NCBI GenBank assembly: GCA_040216635.1
Contig: JAVJOU010000029.1
Coordinates: 310,001 to 374,000, forward strand
Source of the DNA: UBA1479 sp040216635
GTDB lineage: Bacteria > Pseudomonadota > Alphaproteobacteria > Rhodospirillales > Casp-alpha2
Reading direction: 5' to 3'
Length of the DNA stretch: 64,000 nt
Shown here: one piece after another, positions 62,115 to 64,000 of the stretch
Layout of the letters: the number at the start of each line of letters is the position of its first letter
Position numbering within the stretch: position 1 is the first letter of the stretch
Made by a program: the position numbers and the translations under genes
The notes under the pieces: generated by a model
What the model saw: the letters and a program-made list of their open reading frames with translations, nothing else
Database searches by the model: none
Told to the model about the DNA's origin: nothing

Positions 62115-62924
62115 ATGCAGACGGACATACCCGGCGGTTATGATGAATTTCTCCGGCGTTATTGGTCGGAACACGAAGACTTGCCCAAGCATGAGCGCCT
62201 GCGCCAGGCGATCACCAATTCCATCGTCGATGGATATTGGAGCCCGGGTGCACGTCTGCCCACGGAATCGGAATGGGCCCAACAAACGCCCTGCTCGTTG
62301 GGCACCGTGCAACGGGCCCTGCGTAGCCTTGTCGATGACGGCCTGATCCTGCGCCGACGCGGCAGCGGCACCACCGTCGCCGGCATGGAACATCAGGTCG
62401 CAGAACCCTGGCATTTCCTGTTCCGGGCCCCCGGTGCCGGACCGGACGACCTGCTGCCGGTATTCACCCGCGTCATCGACCGCCGTGTCGGCCGCGAAAC
62501 CGGCCCCTGGAGCAAACCACTGGAACAGGACGGGCGCAGTGTCGTGCGCATCGACCGCATCGTCACCATCGATACGGCGCTGGAGGTCTATGCCGTGTTC
62601 CGCGCCATTGCCAAACGCTTCCCGGAACTGGTCGAGACGCCCGTCTCTGATCTTGACGGCGCCAACCTGCACGAAGTGATGGCCGACCATCACCATATGC
62701 CCGTGTACCGCATCCAACAGAAACTGCGGATGGAAGCCCCACCCGACTGGGTCACATCCAAATGTGCCTGGCCCGATGACGCCATGGCTTCGATCGTCAA
62801 CGTCGTCGCCTATTCCGTCGACGGGCGGTCCATGTATTTCCAGGATTTCTACATTCCGCCCTCGCCCTATGAATTGGACCTGGGAACGCGGATCAAGGAT
62901 TCGAGCCTCAAATTCACCCAATAG
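62115..62924 (+). CDS. GntR-family regulator (HutC/UTRA type)
   Basis: 269 aa. The N-terminal winged helix (LRQAITNSIVDGYWSPGARLPTESEWAQQ, then SLGTVQRALRSLVDDGLILRRRGSGTTV; about residues 28-87) is GntR-type. The C-terminal part fits a UTRA/chorismate-lyase-like effector domain (VVRIDRIVTI, then HMPVYRIQQKLRMEAP). The DNA-recognition helix has the usual Ser-Gly-Thr-Val-Gln-Arg-Ala pattern. It diverges from the sulfatase and probably senses the imported compound or its product. SD is weak. Confidence 0.9.
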   Translation: MQTDIPGGYDEFLRRYWSEHEDLPKHERLRQAITNSIVDGYWSPGARLPTESEWAQQTPCSLGTVQRALRSLVDDGLILRRRGSGTTVAGMEHQVAEPWHFLFRAPGAGPDDLLPVFTRVIDRRVGRETGPWSKPLEQDGRSVVRIDRIVTIDTALEVYAVFRAIAKRFPELVETPVSDLDGANLHEVMADHHHMPVYRIQQKLRMEAPPDWVTSKCAWPDDAMASIVNVVAYSVDGRSMYFQDFYIPPSPYELDLGTRIKDSSLKFTQ

Positions 62925-62931
62925 CGGCGGC

Positions 62932-63855
62932 TCAGGCGCCTGCCCCGGGCCAGCCCTGGATGGCCGCCAGTTCTTGCGCGATATCTTCGATCATGCCCGC
63001 GACCGCCAAGACGGCACCGCCCGCGGGCCGATCCTGCAGCCTGACCAGCGACCAGTTGCGCATCAGCCCGTCGATCCGCAAAGCCTGGAACGTGGGGTCG
63101 CCCTTTTTCATGTCTTCGTGGAAGAAGCTGTAGCTTTGAACCGTATAGCCCAGTCCGGCCGCGACCATGGTCTTGAGCATGGAGGTTGAATTGACGGTCT
63201 CGCGGATGTTCAGTTCCAATCCCCGTTCTTCGACCAAGCGGTCGATCGTCCGCCGCAAGGGGTTGGGCGGCTCGGGAAGCAGCAGGGGATAATCGGCAAG
63301 ACCGCCCAGGTCGATGCTGTCGGCCCGCGTGTCAAGTCCATCGGCCAGCCCGATCAGGAACATGGGTTCGTCCAACAGATGGGTGACATGCAGCGCCGGG
63401 GGTTCCTGGTCGGCTTGATAGAGGCCCAGATCGTATTGGCCGCTCAACACGCCGCCGCTGATGGCCGCCCCCAATCCTTCGGACAGGTTCAGGCGGACCT
63501 TGGGGAACATCTCCCGCAATCGGCCCACCAGCATCGGCGCCAGTGCCGGGCCGACCCCGGGGATGATCGCGACCGACACGCGCCCCGAAGGTTCCTGCCC
63601 CCAATCCCGGATTTCGGCTCGCGTCTGCTTCAACACCGCCAGGACCGGCGTGATGCGGGACAGCAAATGGGCCCCCTGCTCGGTCAGGGAAACGCCCTGG
63701 ACCGTGCGGGACAACAGCTTCGCGCCCACATCCCTTTCCAGTTTCTGAACCTTGCGGCTGACGGCCGGCTGCGCCACGCGCAGGTGCTGCGCCGCCCTTG
63801 TGATGCTGCCGAACTCGGCAATCGCCGCAAAATAGCCAAGTGCCTTCAGGTCCAT
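62932..63855 (-). CDS. LysR-family transcriptional regulator
   Basis: 307 aa. N-terminal helix-turn-helix GYFAAIAEFGSITRAAQHLRVAQPAVSRKVQKLE, followed by a LysR effector domain (SGRVSVAIIPGVGPALAPMLV, and so on). It converges on the GntR gene with only 7 nt between stops. The upstream gene it may control lies off the right edge. Relation to the organosulfur locus is unclear. Confidence 0.9.
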   Translation of the reverse strand: MDLKALGYFAAIAEFGSITRAAQHLRVAQPAVSRKVQKLERDVGAKLLSRTVQGVSLTEQGAHLLSRITPVLAVLKQTRAEIRDWGQEPSGRVSVAIIPGVGPALAPMLVGRLREMFPKVRLNLSEGLGAAISGGVLSGQYDLGLYQADQEPPALHVTHLLDEPMFLIGLADGLDTRADSIDLGGLADYPLLLPEPPNPLRRTIDRLVEERGLELNIRETVNSTSMLKTMVAAGLGYTVQSYSFFHEDMKKGDPTFQALRIDGLMRNWSLVRLQDRPAGGAVLAVAGMIEDIAQELAAIQGWPGAGA

Positions 63856-64000
63856 GCCCGGCGGTCCTTAAATCCTGTTATCCGACAGGGATAGCGCGTC
63901 ATCCTATCCCAAGACATGCTTTTTTAGCATGGATTACTGAATATCGGTATTTTTAAAGCATGACTGCATGCGATATGGGAGTCTTTGCCGATCGACATGC
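63856..64000. promoter_or_regulatory. LysR upstream region, window edge
   Basis: Contains CATGCT (63915-63920) / AGCATG (63926-63931) as an inverted repeat with a 5-nt T-rich spacer, a further AGCATG near 63957, and the imperfect pair ATCCCTGT/ACAGGAT just upstream of the LysR start. These fit T-N11-A type LysR sites for divergent control; the divergent gene lies outside the window. Confidence 0.4.

Noticed and set aside
1..64000. CRISPR array, tRNA/rRNA genes, transposases, phage genes
   Set aside because: I looked for regularly spaced direct repeats, cloverleaf-like sequences and recombinase/transposase proteins and saw none.

Overview
The window is high-GC, gene-dense bacterial DNA with short intergenic gaps, many ATGA/TGATG gene overlaps and Shine-Dalgarno starts (ATG, GTG and some TTG). 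The gene families (PAS_5-type sensor protein, MmgE/PrpD, TauABC- and PhnCDE-type importers, MaeB malic enzyme, multidomain hybrid kinases, ATP-grasp/alpha-E/transglutaminase cluster) suggest an alphaproteobacterium, probably a Rhodospirillales-like heterotroph. This placement is an inference from gene content. I found no rRNA, tRNA, CRISPR array, transposase or phage gene.

Left part (1-15 kb): a Pro/Ala-rich repeat protein, flavin reductase, chemoreceptor, hotdog thioesterase, small secreted proteins, a dienelactone-hydrolase-like enzyme, a 58-aa zinc ribbon with a ThDP enzyme, a membrane-anchored Sel1 protein, and a GDPD - EamA - SpmAB-like fusion - EamA operon. Signalling and central metabolism (15-25 kb): MaeB, a hemerythrin, two paralogous hybrid histidine kinases (HK-REC-REC-Hpt) and a PAS-like protein.

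Phosphonate region (25-32 kb): a persulfide-dioxygenase-like MBL protein, then phnD-phnC-phnE-phnE-alcohol dehydrogenase, with a divergent LysR regulator that has its own promoter. No C-P bond-cleaving enzyme is visible here. Acyl-CoA module (32-38.5 kb): MmgE/PrpD and an IclR regulator, divergent from class III CoA-transferase, enoyl-CoA hydratase, HMG-CoA-lyase-like enzyme and acyl-CoA dehydrogenase, closed by a strong terminator. A sigma70-like promoter with overlapping direct repeats lies between the regulator and the operon.

ATP-grasp/transglutaminase cluster (38.7-45.6 kb): a giant transglutaminase-DUF2126 protein, a circularly permuted ATP-grasp/alpha-E fusion and a second transglutaminase. 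This set recurs in bacteria but is poorly characterised, with a predicted peptide-bond-forming or peptide-trimming role.

Right part (45.6-64 kb), the most interesting region: a probable organosulfur (sulfonate or sulfate-ester) utilisation locus. One minus-strand unit encodes a DUF3604/PHP-like protein, a ThDP enzyme and an FAD oxidoreductase. A divergent unit encodes a TauABC-type importer with two paralogous permeases and a TauD-family dioxygenase, followed by a HAD-family enzyme. A second minus-strand unit encodes a Cys-type sulfatase, a ComA (phosphosulfolactate synthase)-family protein and a DMSO/biotin-sulfoxide-reductase-like molybdoenzyme. A GntR/UTRA regulator diverges from the sulfatase, and a LysR regulator follows. 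Related ACTATAT-type sites occur in the divergent promoter at about 51.45 kb and as a perfect palindrome beside the GntR gene at about 62.01 kb, suggesting one regulator links the units. The combination and substrate are not ones I recognise as a described pathway.
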